Virus record (IMG/VR): IMGVR_UViG_3300025949_000084
Coordinates: 1-25,705 of that record
Origin: a virus
Direction: 5' to 3' (one strand)
DNA length: 25,705 bases
The position numbers and the translations under genes were made by a program. Below the pieces are notes generated by a model that was not told where the DNA came from, made no database searches, and saw only the letters and a list, made by a program, of their open reading frames with translations. Below, one piece after another: positions 1 to 7,126 of this stretch. The number at the start of each line of letters is the position of its first letter. Position 1 is the stretch's first letter.

Positions 1-372
1 GACCGAGTACCCCCAGTAGACCGAGTTCTCGTCGGTGATGGGGTTCGAGGTGAGGTCGGTGTCGGTGACGAGCGTGAACGTGTACTTCTGCCCGAACGAG
101 GTTGCGATGAGCGAGGTGCGGAAGAGGGTAGCTCCTCCGTTTGCCCCGTAGGCAGGGCGAGGAAATGCAGCGGTCTCCATCTGGGCGGAGGCTTCATTCT
201 TGAGCCATTCGATGGTGTCGAGGATTTCGTCCTGGCGATACTTCAGGACGTTGTCTCCCACCGCCATCAGGTACTGGTTCTCGTTCACCGTGAGGCCAGA
301 GGCTGGTGTGGCCGTGGAGTAGTCCACGTTGTCGGAGGTGATGTTGTCGCCCGGAAGTTGCCAGAGGCGCAT
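1..372 (-). CDS. Virion protein following the major capsid gene (3' end outside window)
   Basis: An open frame of 124 codons runs from an ATG at 370-372 off the left edge. The start is supported by GGAG at 382-385 (minus sense), seven to nine bases upstream. The visible protein opens MRLWQLPGDNITSDN and contains a segment of mixed polar and aromatic residues (YTFTLVTDTDL, SVYWGYSV) typical of a small beta-rich head or head-tail protein. There is no transmembrane segment or signal peptide. It is the next gene after the coat protein in the late operon, where head decoration, head completion or tail proteins usually sit. It begins only 14 bases after the terminator T-run that closes the capsid unit, so it must depend on read-through or an unrecognised signal. 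Its function is not recognisable. Confidence 0.8.
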   Translation of the reverse strand, partial: MRLWQLPGDNITSDNVDYSTATPASGLTVNENQYLMAVGDNVLKYRQDEILDTIEWLKNEASAQMETAAFPRPAYGANGGATLFRTSLIATSFGQKYTFTLVTDTDLTSNPITDENSVYWGYSV

Positions 373-380
373 ATTTAATT
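371..380 (-). repeat. WATTNAATAY site 1 (start-associated)
   Basis: Minus-strand AATTAAATAT overlaps the ATG of the partial gene at 372 and lies directly behind its GGAG. It is the first of 13 dispersed copies. Confidence 0.75.
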
Positions 381-386
381 CTCCAT

Positions 387-437
387 AAAAAAACCTGGGG
401 ACCGGCCGCTGGAGGAGGTAAGCAGGCCGGTCCCCAG
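387..437 (-). terminator. Intrinsic terminator after the capsid gene
   Basis: On the minus strand a perfect 13-bp G+C-rich stem (425-437 pairing with 395-407) is followed by seven T residues (387-393). It begins seven bases after the capsid stop codon. This is the strongest minus-strand terminator in the window and would cap the highly expressed capsid transcript. Confidence 0.9.
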
Positions 438-443
438 TGCGGA

Positions 444-1313
444 CTAGAGGCTATCCGCGAGGTAGCACTGGACGATTTGCTCGTCCTCAACCCGCATCGC
501 ACCCATGGTGAGAGCGGAGTAGATACGCCACGCGAAGCTGATGGAGGGGTCCTCCGCCACGCGCGTCCAGATGTCCTTCGCCACGTGCAGACCCAAGGCC
601 CGCTGCGTGAAGAAGAGGCACCGGATGTCGGTCCCTGGAGTGGGCTTGGTGAGCAGGGTGGACACGACCCAGTCGTACCCCATCCAGTTCTCGACGTACC
701 CCGTGTTCGCCAGTGCCTTGGCGTTCACGTAGTCGTCCGAGGTCGCCTCCGTCAGCTGGAGGAGCTTCCTCATCTGCGTCGGCCCGATGGCCGCGCACTT
801 CCGCACAGTCGGGTCGATGTTGTTGTTCAGGAACTTCTCGGTCACCGCAGTCACGACGTCGAAGCTGAACTTCTCAGCACCAGTGCCGATGGTCTGCCCC
901 GCCGGGAAGGCGATGGTGCCGCCGGTCCCGTCCACCGCGTTGCCCGTCGCAGCCGCGATGAGCAGCGAGTCGATGGTGCGCTTCATCGCCGCAGCCTGGC
1001 TGTAGGCGATAGAGCTGTTCGGGTCGATGAGCATCTGAACGATGTCCTCAGGCTCGACCGAGTCACCGGTGTTCCACGTGGTGACCGTGCTCATACGCCG
1101 GGTCCACGCTCCACCCTGGTTGTTCGGAGTTGCCTGAGCAGCAGTCGTCTTCTGCGCAGCGGTACCAGCCGAGAGGCGGTCCCAGTTGTGGTTCTCAGAC
1201 TGCCGATTGACTTCCATCACGAACGGACGGAGGCGAGCAATCAGCTGCTGAGCGAGGAACCGGACGTTGCTTTCGTACGTCCGGATATGTGCATTTGAAA
1301 TCGTAGTTGCCAT
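444..1313 (-). CDS. Major capsid protein (BPP-1-like)
   Basis: 289 aa, starting ATG with GGAG ten bases upstream. It assembles the icosahedral shell around the scaffold. Identification rests on length, position directly after a scaffold-type gene and the family look. An N-terminal segment rich in Asn/Gln/Thr (about residues 30-80) is followed by a long mixed alpha/beta body with AAAMKRTIDSLL, a Gly-rich loop (GTGGTIAFPAG), FSFDVVTAVTEKF and a C-terminal stretch WRIYSALTMGAMRVEDEQIV. No HK97 protease domain is fused. The gene has its own promoter (1446-1474), a 5' stem-loop and a terminator (387-437), as expected for a protein needed in hundreds of copies. The exact coat family assignment is from memory of BPP-1 Bbp17-like proteins and was not searched. 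Confidence 0.85.
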   Translation of the reverse strand: MATTISNAHIRTYESNVRFLAQQLIARLRPFVMEVNRQSENHNWDRLSAGTAAQKTTAAQATPNNQGGAWTRRMSTVTTWNTGDSVEPEDIVQMLIDPNSSIAYSQAAAMKRTIDSLLIAAATGNAVDGTGGTIAFPAGQTIGTGAEKFSFDVVTAVTEKFLNNNIDPTVRKCAAIGPTQMRKLLQLTEATSDDYVNAKALANTGYVENWMGYDWVVSTLLTKPTPGTDIRCLFFTQRALGLHVAKDIWTRVAEDPSISFAWRIYSALTMGAMRVEDEQIVQCYLADSL

Positions 1314-1395
1314 ACGTGCGGAACTCCAAGAAACGGGTTGTGAGTCCGTCTTTGGGTTGTCTGCCCAACGCAGGCCCTACGACTTATGGACTGGA

Positions 1396-1433
1396 TGAAG
1401 CTGGGAGGTCATATTGATTATCTCCCAGCTTCA
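1396..1433 (-). promoter_or_regulatory. 5' leader stem-loop of the capsid mRNA
   Basis: A perfect 12-bp inverted repeat (1396-1407 with 1422-1433) encloses a 14-base A+T-rich loop. It lies just downstream of the predicted start of the capsid promoter, so the mRNA would begin with this hairpin within about six bases of its 5' end. No T-run follows on either strand, which argues against a terminator. A 5'-terminal stem-loop that protects mRNA from decay is the simplest reading. The loop carries TAATCAATAT, one mismatch from the dispersed WATTNAATAY motif. Confidence 0.6.
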
Positions 1434-1445
1434 CCCTGAGTCATG

Positions 1446-1474
1446 ACGCTATCGGACGACGGGTGCAGTGTCAA
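1446..1474 (-). promoter_or_regulatory. Sigma70-type promoter for the capsid gene
   Basis: Minus-strand TTGACA (1469-1474), 17-bp spacer, then TAGCGT (1446-1451). The -35 is perfect. The -10 departs from TATAAT but fits the TASNRT pattern of four other TTGACA promoters in this window. It is placed directly after the scaffold stop codon and 133 bases before the capsid start. Confidence 0.6.
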
Positions 1475-2281
1475 CTAGTCTTCAGGAAGCATGCCCGCCA
1501 GTTTGAGCATCTCCTGCTTCAGATGGGAATGCAGGACGGTGTCCACCGACGCCTTGAAGTACGCGGGATTCTTCTGGATTTCCGCCATCCGGGTCCGAAT
1601 CTCCAGGGGGGTCAGGGCAGGTGTTCCGGTGTTGGAGCCAGAGGCTGCGATGTTGTTTCCTGGTCGGTCCAGACCGAGGGCCTTGGCCGTATTGTAGAAA
1701 GCTCGCATCTCGGCAGCGGAGCCCCGTCCAGACTTGATGACTTCCAAGGCACTGGACGGGAACCCCATCTTCTCTGCTGCCGCTGCCGCGAGCCTGGTGC
1801 GCTCCTCCAGTGCCGCACCCCACTCTGTCTTCAATTCTGTCCTGGCCTTTTCTACCAGGGTATTCTGATTGGCGTACAGCTCGAATTGCTTCTTCAGCGC
1901 GGCAGCAGCCTGCTTCTTGGTGAGCTTGAGTTCCGCTGCCTGCTCCTGCCATCCCTTGACCAGCTCAGAAGGAAGCTCACCCAGCTCAGTAGGCGGAGAA
2001 TACTCCTCTGGCTTCGCTGGGGCCCCAAGAGCACCGAGTAGAGCATTTTCGTCCTTGCTGTTGACCAGCTCCGGAACCTTCTCCTTGAGCTTGGTGAAGA
2101 ACTCCGTCCTCGCCTCCGGAGGAGCATCGGGACCGGGAGGACGAATAGAATTCCCCAGGGTCTTCTCCAGCTCCACGTACGACTTGGCCAGCGCCGCCGG
2201 GTCCTGGAACTTCAGGATGGACGGTGACGCCTTCAGTTCATCGGGCAGACCAGATGCCCACTCCGGGACTTCATCCGCCAT
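1475..2281 (-). CDS. Capsid scaffolding protein
   Basis: 268 aa. It is predicted to direct procapsid assembly and leave before or during packaging. The protein is highly charged and mainly helical. It opens with the FQDPAALAKSYVELEK pattern common to podovirus scaffolds (a 'fkdv..lakSYvelEk' signature), has an Ala/Lys/Glu-rich helical middle (about residues 105-170), and ends with a Lys/Leu-rich helix (HSHLKQEMLKLAGMLPED) of the kind that binds coat protein. The start ATG overlaps the end of the upstream Bbp19-like gene by 11 bases. The coat gene follows immediately after a promoter and leader. No protease motif is visible. Confidence 0.8.
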   Translation of the reverse strand: MADEVPEWASGLPDELKASPSILKFQDPAALAKSYVELEKTLGNSIRPPGPDAPPEARTEFFTKLKEKVPELVNSKDENALLGALGAPAKPEEYSPPTELGELPSELVKGWQEQAAELKLTKKQAAAALKKQFELYANQNTLVEKARTELKTEWGAALEERTRLAAAAAEKMGFPSSALEVIKSGRGSAAEMRAFYNTAKALGLDRPGNNIAASGSNTGTPALTPLEIRTRMAEIQKNPAYFKASVDTVLHSHLKQEMLKLAGMLPED

Positions 2282-2531
2282 TCGAATCCTCCTCCGTCAG
2301 ACCACGTTGAATGCGTTCCAACATATCATAGACGAACAACACGCCCAGGTTGAACTGAGTCTGGTCGGAGTCCGGAACATAGATTCCACCACCTGGCGGA
2401 TTGAACGCGGTGAAGCGCAGCTCCTCCAGAAGCTGCTTCCCGCCAGGCGTATTTAATACTTCGTGAGCCAGTCTGACACGCTGATAGAACTTCTTCCGCG
2501 TTTCCCTGATGACATCCTGTCTGTGGTTCAT
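2271..2531 (-). CDS. Bbp19-like head protein
   Basis: 86 aa, joined to the portal gene by an ATGA overlap. The pattern of an N-terminal helix with LAHEVLNTPGGKQLLEEL, then FNPPGG, YVPDSDQTQFNLG and a helix (VLFVYDMLERIQ) matches my recollection of the Bbp19 family of BPP-1-type podoviruses. These are always found between portal and scaffold and have no settled function. Its place here is exactly that. It may be a minor head or connector component. Confidence 0.7.
   Translation of the reverse strand: MNHRQDVIRETRKKFYQRVRLAHEVLNTPGGKQLLEELRFTAFNPPGGGIYVPDSDQTQFNLGVLFVYDMLERIQRGLTEEDSNGG
2449..2458 (-). repeat. WATTNAATAY site 2
   Basis: Minus-strand TATTAAATAC inside the Bbp19-like gene, read as codons GTA TTA AAT ACG (Val-Leu-Asn-Thr). 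It uses A+T-ending codons unusual for this G+C-rich gene. Confidence 0.7.
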
Positions 2532-4249
2532 GACTCAAGCTGTTGGGCTCCAGTGGCGAGCCCCTGCGCCTCCATCGCAGTGGATGCTGCGTCCGCGTGA
2601 TTCTTCTGCACCTCGCTGGCCACCTGGGCCCGCTGCAGGTTCTTGTCCGCTTCCGCCTGCTTCTCCTTCGCCTCGATGGTCCGGTCATCGGCCAGCACAG
2701 TCACCGGGACACTCAAGCGGTCTGCTGCCTCCTTCATGAACTTCACCGCGTCGAAGACGTAAGTGACTTCTGGGAAGACCTTCACCAGATTCATGGCGAT
2801 GCCCGCCCAGCGCTCCATTTGAGCGACCTCCTGTGCGCGTTGTGCCTTCATCAGCGGTCCCTGGTACTCGATGTCGTACCCCAGGGGGTTCTCCAGCACC
2901 TGTCGCGGGGGTGGCTTAAACTGGTTGTACCTCGCCATCATATGGAAGAGGTTCTTGATGGCCGGAGAAAGAAGGTCATTCTGAATCCGAACGGCAGGCG
3001 GTCCAAGGACCCGGGTCATCATTTCGTACCGGACTTGCACTTCCATCGCAGTCATCGCGGGGGATTCCTTGAGCTTCAGGTCCTCCACCTTGAAGACTTC
3101 GTTCACCATCTGCCTGAGTTCAGTAATGGAGCCGTACGCTGCCTGGAAGTTGGCCTTGTTCTCAAACGCTTTCATGTCATCCATCGTTCGGACGACGTTC
3201 ATTCCCCCAGGAGTCAGGTCTGGAGGGCTGATGAGGCCCCGCTCGGTAGCAAGGATTGGGGGGTCGACTGCCTTCTCTGCTGCCAGCTTCTCCGTCTCCA
3301 TCCATGCATTCAGGTACTTGACGGTCGGGAGAGCTACGTTGCCTGGGCCCAGACCCCACTGGCTCCCGGCGAGCTTCTCCCAGCGGGCAATCATGGCCGG
3401 CATACGGTAGTAGCCGCCTTCCTTCCCTAGCTCCCCGCCTTCCCATCCCTTCTTCTCCGACTCCCCGGACGTTCCCCGGAGCACGTACTTGCAGCCCCAG
3501 GGACGCAGCTCTGGTGGCAGAGTCGTTTGGTCGCCAGGCTCCTTGATGGGCTTGCCGTCTGGCTTCAGCCGCCGGTAGACGCAGTAGATGAGGTCAATCT
3601 TCTGCCCTGACGCTTCGGCGCTTCCCGCGCGAGTCTTGATGTACTCGGGGATGGAATCCCGCCACTCCTTGTCGTTCTCCCCGCGGGAGACAATCTGTAC
3701 CGGGGTCCACTGGAGGAACTTGTAGAAGGTCTTCGGCTTCCCCCGGTAGTCCATCTCGAAATAGACGTCACGCAACGGAACCGAGGTCCAGTCCGCCCCC
3801 ATCCACTCCAGCTCCGACTCCGTCTCCAGGGTGAGGCAGCTGTTCCCGTACGCCCCCAGGTCCATGAAGCAAGAGGCCATCTCCAGGTTGAAAGCGGAGT
3901 CCTGCAGAGAGTCGTAGAGGATGTCGGTGCACTCGTCCAGCCAGGCCCGAGCATCCTTGTCGATGTCCAGCTTGGGGTCCTTGAAGACGAAGTTGAACCA
4001 GCGGATGGCCGGTGAGATGAGGGACGACTGCATGCTGGCAGTCAGAATCGAGAGTCCCTTAATCGCTGTCAGGTCCCAGATTTCAGGTCTCCGAGAGCGT
4101 ACTTCATTTTCCGAGGTGAGGGGGTTGTAGAACCCGCCGGAGCGCATGGGAGAGATGTACTGCTCAATCTCATTCCAGGTCCCTTCAATCGAGCCTTTCC
4201 GGAGAGAGAACAGCGACTCGAATCGGGCCAGAATGTCCTTACCATTCAT
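2528..4249 (-). CDS. Head-to-tail connector (portal) protein, PF12236-like
   Basis: About 573 aa. It forms the dodecameric ring through which DNA is packaged and to which the tail attaches. The N-terminus (FESLFSLRKGSIEGTWNEIEQYISP) and the segment ILTASMQSSLISPAIRWF followed by ARAWLDECTDILYDSLQDSAFN are hallmarks of podovirus head-tail connector proteins of the T7 gp8/BPP-1 type. The C-terminal third is helical and ends in a coiled-coil-prone tail (about residues 530-570, rich in Glu, Ala and Gln). I chose the ATG at 4249 because its spacing to AGAGG (eight bases) beats that of the in-frame ATG six bases earlier (4255, spacing two). Both overlap the terminase end. It ends in an ATGA junction with the Bbp19-like gene. 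Confidence 0.88.
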   Translation of the reverse strand: MNGKDILARFESLFSLRKGSIEGTWNEIEQYISPMRSGGFYNPLTSENEVRSRRPEIWDLTAIKGLSILTASMQSSLISPAIRWFNFVFKDPKLDIDKDARAWLDECTDILYDSLQDSAFNLEMASCFMDLGAYGNSCLTLETESELEWMGADWTSVPLRDVYFEMDYRGKPKTFYKFLQWTPVQIVSRGENDKEWRDSIPEYIKTRAGSAEASGQKIDLIYCVYRRLKPDGKPIKEPGDQTTLPPELRPWGCKYVLRGTSGESEKKGWEGGELGKEGGYYRMPAMIARWEKLAGSQWGLGPGNVALPTVKYLNAWMETEKLAAEKAVDPPILATERGLISPPDLTPGGMNVVRTMDDMKAFENKANFQAAYGSITELRQMVNEVFKVEDLKLKESPAMTAMEVQVRYEMMTRVLGPPAVRIQNDLLSPAIKNLFHMMARYNQFKPPPRQVLENPLGYDIEYQGPLMKAQRAQEVAQMERWAGIAMNLVKVFPEVTYVFDAVKFMKEAADRLSVPVTVLADDRTIEAKEKQAEADKNLQRAQVASEVQKNHADAASTAMEAQGLATGAQQLES

Positions 4250-5678
4250 CGTCATGACCTCTGTAGTTGTGGACTGAGGAGAAGGAACGTTTCACTTTCG
4301 GAGGCTCAACCATACGCTTGGCGCCCAGCACTTCCTCCGCACGTCCTTCTCCGACCATCAGGTAGCCAAGAGCCTCGGCCACGTGCGAGAACTTATTCTT
4401 TACGGGTTGGTCCTGGAACCGTTCTTCCCCGGTGACCTGTACCCGCTTGAAACAATACCCGCCTGTGAGGGCTTTGACTAGGGTCTTGGCGTTTGGATGA
4501 ACGACAAGAGCTGGCCGTCCTCGCATGGTAAGTCGTGTAAGGGCGGAGGCGATTGCCTCTCGTCGGAGGAGGAAGTCATTAGTGTACGCAGGGTCTGCAT
4601 GGATTCCGGAGGCAGACAGCACATCAAATGGCGTTCGCTCGTCAACTTGAGAACGCTGCATTCCAGCTGGGTCTCCCGTCCCTCGGGACTTATGACCAGC
4701 AAAAGGGGCGGAATTGAGCTTACGTCGTAGGGCCTCGGCAAAACGCACAGCTCCCATGTCTTCTGTAACGATTTCGTCGAGAATCTGAATTTGACCATCG
4801 GAGTCCTCCTGTCCAATAGCGGCTGCCGGAGTGAGGCCAAAGTCGAGGCCGTAAAGAACAACGTTAGACTTAGTAGGATACCAACGAAGATTGCGGTCAA
4901 CATGAACGCTCTCGATGAACTCTGGGATGACTGGCTTCCCATCGGAGACGTACCCGAACTCCCCGTCGACGTGGATGCGAATCCACTCCGGGGTCTTCCC
5001 CACAATCATCCGCTCATAATAATTAAGCGGTAGGTTCTCTATGTTCTCCGCGTCTGGCCCTCGGCCGCCCGGTTGCCGGAAGAGTTGCCAGGTGGAGTGC
5101 TCCTCGGCCTTCTCGATAAAGCAGTTGTAAATCCAATGGTCAACATCAGGAGGGTTAGTATCCATCCAGATGCCTGACCAGGTACATCCCCCAAGTAGTG
5201 GACCAGGGTAACGACCAACACGGCCAGTAAGTACATCAAGAATACCCTTCGCAATCTCCTTCGCTTCATTTATCCACGCCCAGGTGATTTCGAGTGAGAG
5301 CAGCTTCCCGACATCCTGCGGCCGGTCGAGAGCACGGAAGAGAATCTCCATCTCCACATCGTTGAACCGGATGGTCACCGAGTTGGAGGCTTCGTGCCAT
5401 TTGGCCTCCAACCCTCGGGGTATCCAGTCTTCGAACGTCCGCCGGGTAGTATCCTCAAGCTCTCGGTAGGTGTTTCGGATGATGACGCCACGGGTTCGGC
5501 GGACCCCGTCAGGACCTGGAGCTTGCTTCTGGGCCCTCGCGAACGCCTCCACTGAGCAAGCAGAAGACTTCCCAGAGCCGTAAGGCCCAATGCAACAGCG
5601 TACAAAAGCATCAGACTTATGAAACCGAGCCAGAGTCCGCGTAGCACGGTACCTAATCTCGCTTGATGGGTTCGGCAT
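4239..5678 (-). CDS. Terminase large subunit
   Basis: 479 aa motor-nuclease that cuts concatemers and pumps DNA through the portal. The ATPase domain has Walker A GPYGSGKSS (residues 31-39) and a Walker B strand ITWAWINEA (131-139) with Asn-Glu rather than Asp-Glu, a variant I recall in other podovirus terminases. The RNase H-like nuclease domain has its first acidic residue in LDFG (278-281), a second in GDPAG (335-339) and a last one in SHVAEALGYL (431-440). It overlaps the small-subunit gene by 26 bases and the portal gene by about a dozen, indicating a tightly coupled late operon. Whether packaging is cos-, pac- or repeat-type cannot be read from this protein by eye. Confidence 0.93.
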   Translation of the reverse strand: MPNPSSEIRYRATRTLARFHKSDAFVRCCIGPYGSGKSSACSVEAFARAQKQAPGPDGVRRTRGVIIRNTYRELEDTTRRTFEDWIPRGLEAKWHEASNSVTIRFNDVEMEILFRALDRPQDVGKLLSLEITWAWINEAKEIAKGILDVLTGRVGRYPGPLLGGCTWSGIWMDTNPPDVDHWIYNCFIEKAEEHSTWQLFRQPGGRGPDAENIENLPLNYYERMIVGKTPEWIRIHVDGEFGYVSDGKPVIPEFIESVHVDRNLRWYPTKSNVVLYGLDFGLTPAAAIGQEDSDGQIQILDEIVTEDMGAVRFAEALRRKLNSAPFAGHKSRGTGDPAGMQRSQVDERTPFDVLSASGIHADPAYTNDFLLRREAIASALTRLTMRGRPALVVHPNAKTLVKALTGGYCFKRVQVTGEERFQDQPVKNKFSHVAEALGYLMVGEGRAEEVLGAKRMVEPPKVKRSFSSVHNYRGHDDEW

Positions 5679-5979
5679 CTACGGTGGTCTCCTCCTCGTC
5701 GGCAGAGAGGTCGATGTTGAAGACCACCTGCGTTGACGTGACGTTGGCCTGTACCTCCATAGCACGCAGCTTGGGAGCCACATACTGGGCCACCTCACTG
5801 AGGCATCTAGCGGCTGTAGCGATGTCCTCCTCTCGCTCGGCCTTGTCGGCCAGGTCCAGCAGCTTGAGTCTGGGGTCCCCATACAGCTCGATAGCAGTAT
5901 TGAATTCCTGTTCGAGCCGGGACCGCATCAACTCGGTGGAGTCAGGCGTAGCGGGAGCGGGAAGTTTGCGTCGAGGCAT
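5653..5979 (-). CDS. Probable terminase small subunit
   Basis: 108 aa, ATG with AGGA five bases upstream. The protein has a central helix (RLEQEFNTAIELYGDPRLKLLDLADKAE), a pattern AARCLSEVAQYVAPKLRAMEV resembling the 'aaPYvhprLaaiE' segment of many podovirus small terminases, and an acidic C-terminal tail. This family binds the packaging site and loads the large subunit. No canonical HTH is obvious. The call depends mainly on position (first late gene, overlapping terL) and on that C-terminal pattern. It lies next to the long control region, where a packaging site could also sit. Confidence 0.65.
   Translation of the reverse strand: MPRRKLPAPATPDSTELMRSRLEQEFNTAIELYGDPRLKLLDLADKAEREEDIATAARCLSEVAQYVAPKLRAMEVQANVTSTQVVFNIDLSADEEETTVDAEPIKRD
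5897..5906 (-). repeat. WATTNAATAY site 3
   Basis: Minus-strand AATTCAATAC inside the small terminase gene, read GAA TTC AAT ACT (Glu-Phe-Asn-Thr). Confidence 0.65.
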
Positions 5980-6029
5980 GTGGTCCTATGTGGGATAGAA
6001 CTTCTACTCGGAACATTTTGCGCATAGTA

Positions 6030-6108
6030 CACCCACACCCCATATTTCAAAATTCACTTCGGGGGGTCCCACCCCTCTTCGCACGTTCCTGCGCATGGGG
6101 GGTGGGTG
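6030..6108. repeat. Competing G+C-rich inverted repeats beside the terminase genes
   Basis: CCCACCCC (6068-6075) can pair with GGGGTGGG (6099-6106), with an inner 4-bp CGCA/TGCG stem. Alternatively 6030-6043 pairs with 6095-6108 (13 of 14 positions). No T-run follows on either strand. Possible roles are a packaging-site element, a factor-dependent or bidirectional terminator, or a transcript switch. The sequence does not decide between them. Confidence 0.5.
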
Positions 6109-6136
6109 TTCCCCGAGCCCTCAGGTGGCCAGCAAC

Positions 6137-6159
6137 CCCATTCCGAATTGATTAATGGG
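6137..6159. repeat. Short inverted repeat
   Basis: CCCATT (6137-6142) and AATGGG (6154-6159) flank an 11-base A+T-rich centre, just before the first iteron cluster. It could be a protein-binding dyad. Confidence 0.3.
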
Positions 6160-6176
6160 CTCAGGTATTAGGCTAG

Positions 6177-6386
6177 ACGTGTTACACGTGTTACGCCACC
6201 TGTTACGTCTAAGCCCTTGTTATCATTGGGATAGTAACAGGTGTAACAGGTGTAACAGGTGTAAAGGTCAGTCCTGTGCTTGGAAAATCCTAGCGACTTT
6301 AAACAGGGGTCGCACCTGTTACACCTGTTACTCTCTCAATGATTACGGGACCTTGGCTGTAACGGGCCCGAGCCCTGACCTGTTAC
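6177..6386. repeat. Nine-bp iteron array (ACSTGTTAC), both orientations
   Basis: ACGTGTTAC occurs at 6177-6185 and 6186-6194, and ACCTGTTAC at 6198-6206. The inverse GTAACAGGT is repeated three times without spacing at 6234-6242, 6243-6251 and 6252-6260, with a decayed fourth unit at 6261-6268. ACCTGTTAC recurs at 6314-6322, 6323-6331 and 6378-6386. Units lie head to tail within clusters and in opposite orientation between clusters. Such spacing is typical of replication-initiator iterons or a multi-operator regulatory region. The only reading frame through it codes a repetitive Cys/Asn-rich string and is not a gene. Confidence 0.8.
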
Positions 6387-6404
6387 AGTTCGATGCCCGT
6401 CGAA

Positions 6405-6536
6405 CACACTCAGAGTGTGCGTAATAAGTTACGCTAATGTCGAAATGAATTACGCACACTGCAAGTGAATTTACGCACACAATTAGTATCAATCTCATAT
6501 TTAATTCGGTGTTTATGATTTACGCACACTGAGAGT
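6405..6536. repeat. Second iteron family (TTACGCACACT with dyad) in an A+T-rich stretch
   Basis: TTACGCACAC is found at 6450-6459, 6471-6480 and 6520-6529, and inverted at 6415-6424. Three copies continue into a dyad of the form CACT-N3-AGTG, the best being a perfect 15-base palindrome (CACACTC-A-GAGTGTG) at 6405-6419. The segment 6420-6520 is clearly richer in A+T than the genes around it and could be a DNA-unwinding element. Together with the first array this makes 6177-6536 the leading origin or master-operator candidate. Confidence 0.75.
6497..6506 (-). repeat. WATTNAATAY site 4 (intergenic)
   Basis: Minus-strand AATTAAATAT between two units of the second iteron family. This is the only copy fully outside genes and not at a start codon. 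Confidence 0.7.
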
Positions 6537-6599
6537 CCGAGAATTGATTATTGCTCGGGAATTTCGGTTGGCACCGAGTCTGCAGCTGGTCGCGGCGTC

Positions 6600-6617
6600 G
6601 GCGACCCGTCGGTCGCC
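6600..6617 (+). promoter_or_regulatory. Leader hairpin before the first rightward gene
   Basis: A perfect 7-bp stem GGCGACC/GGTCGCC with a CGTC tetraloop. The Shine-Dalgarno of the next gene starts five bases after it. It may stabilise the early transcript or bear on translation. I could not find a convincing promoter upstream. Confidence 0.5.
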
Positions 6618-6633
6618 CCTCGGAGGCTTGCCC

Positions 6634-6777
6634 ATGAAGCTCGTGACCCTGCACCTGACCCACACCCCTTACGCTCACATTCGCCGCTACATCCCCGTGT
6701 TCACCCTGGACCGTAAGGGCCGCGGCATCATCGTGCGCGTCTGCCGTTGGCTGGTCTGCCTGTCCATCCCCCGCTAG
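6634..6777 (+). CDS. Small basic protein of unknown function
   Basis: 47 aa beginning MKLVTLHLTH. It is supported by a strong GGAGG (6622-6626) seven bases before the ATG. The in-frame extension upstream lacks a ribosome site and runs into the control region, so I reject it. The C-terminal half is strongly basic and hydrophobic (RGRGIIVRVCRWLVCLSI). It could be amphipathic or membrane-associated but is too short to place. It is the first gene of the rightward train, where phages often put small host-takeover proteins. Confidence 0.6.
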   Translation: MKLVTLHLTHTPYAHIRRYIPVFTLDRKGRGIIVRVCRWLVCLSIPR

Positions 6778-6783
6778 CCCGCT

Positions 6784-6803
6784 GACCAGGCCGGAGCCTG
6801 GTC
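6784..6803 (+). repeat. Intercistronic hairpin 1
   Basis: A perfect 8-bp stem GACCAGGC/GCCTGGTC with a CGGA loop lies between the genes ending at 6777 and starting at 6837, followed by the ribosome site CACAGGAG. No T-run. It may be a processing or stabilising element. Confidence 0.55.
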
Positions 6804-6836
6804 CCAGCCCAATCCCGGGCACACAGGAGCACCCAC

Positions 6837-7118
6837 ATGGACGCTGAGACCTACGGCAACACCGTTCTCCCCATCCGCAGCAAGGCGCGCAAGGCGTATG
6901 ACCAGGCCATTGCGGCCAAGGCGCCGGCCGCTGTCCTCAAGGCCCTGCTGGCTGCCAAGACCTCGGCCGAGTCCTGGGCCGAGCGTGTCAATCCGTACCG
7001 CGACGAGAGCAGCGCGGACACCAGCGACAGTGACACCGATACCGGCGCCCATGCGGAAGTCGAGGCGATTCCCCCCAAGGTCCGCAAGCCCGCTGTGACC
7101 GTGGTCAACGCTCGGTAG
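6837..7118 (+). CDS. Small Ala-rich protein of unknown function
   Basis: 93 aa, ATG with AGGAG nine bases upstream. The N-terminal half is helical and Ala/Lys-rich (SKARKAYDQAIAAKAPAAVLKALLAAKTSAESWAERV). The middle is a Ser/Asp/Thr-rich acidic linker (about residues 57-70) and the end is basic. No signal peptide, transmembrane segment or known motif is seen. High G+C at third codon positions supports real coding. Confidence 0.7.
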   Translation: MDAETYGNTVLPIRSKARKAYDQAIAAKAPAAVLKALLAAKTSAESWAERVNPYRDESSADTSDSDTDTGAHAEVEAIPPKVRKPAVTVVNAR

Positions 7119-7126
7119 CACGCTCT

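Noticed and set aside
477-1298. Long plus-strand open frame opposite the capsid gene
   Set aside because: It mirrors the minus-strand coat protein, is Arg/His-rich without domains, and lies against the late operon direction.
6024-6050. Minus-strand TTGAAA ... TACTAT as a promoter of the terminase operon
   Set aside because: The spacer is only 15 bp and the boxes are weaker than the five TTGACA promoters. Kept only as a possibility.
6155-6424. 89-codon frame with CNRCNRC repeats in the control region
   Set aside because: The repeated Cys motif is just the nine-bp iterons translated. There is no ribosome site and the composition differs from the genes.
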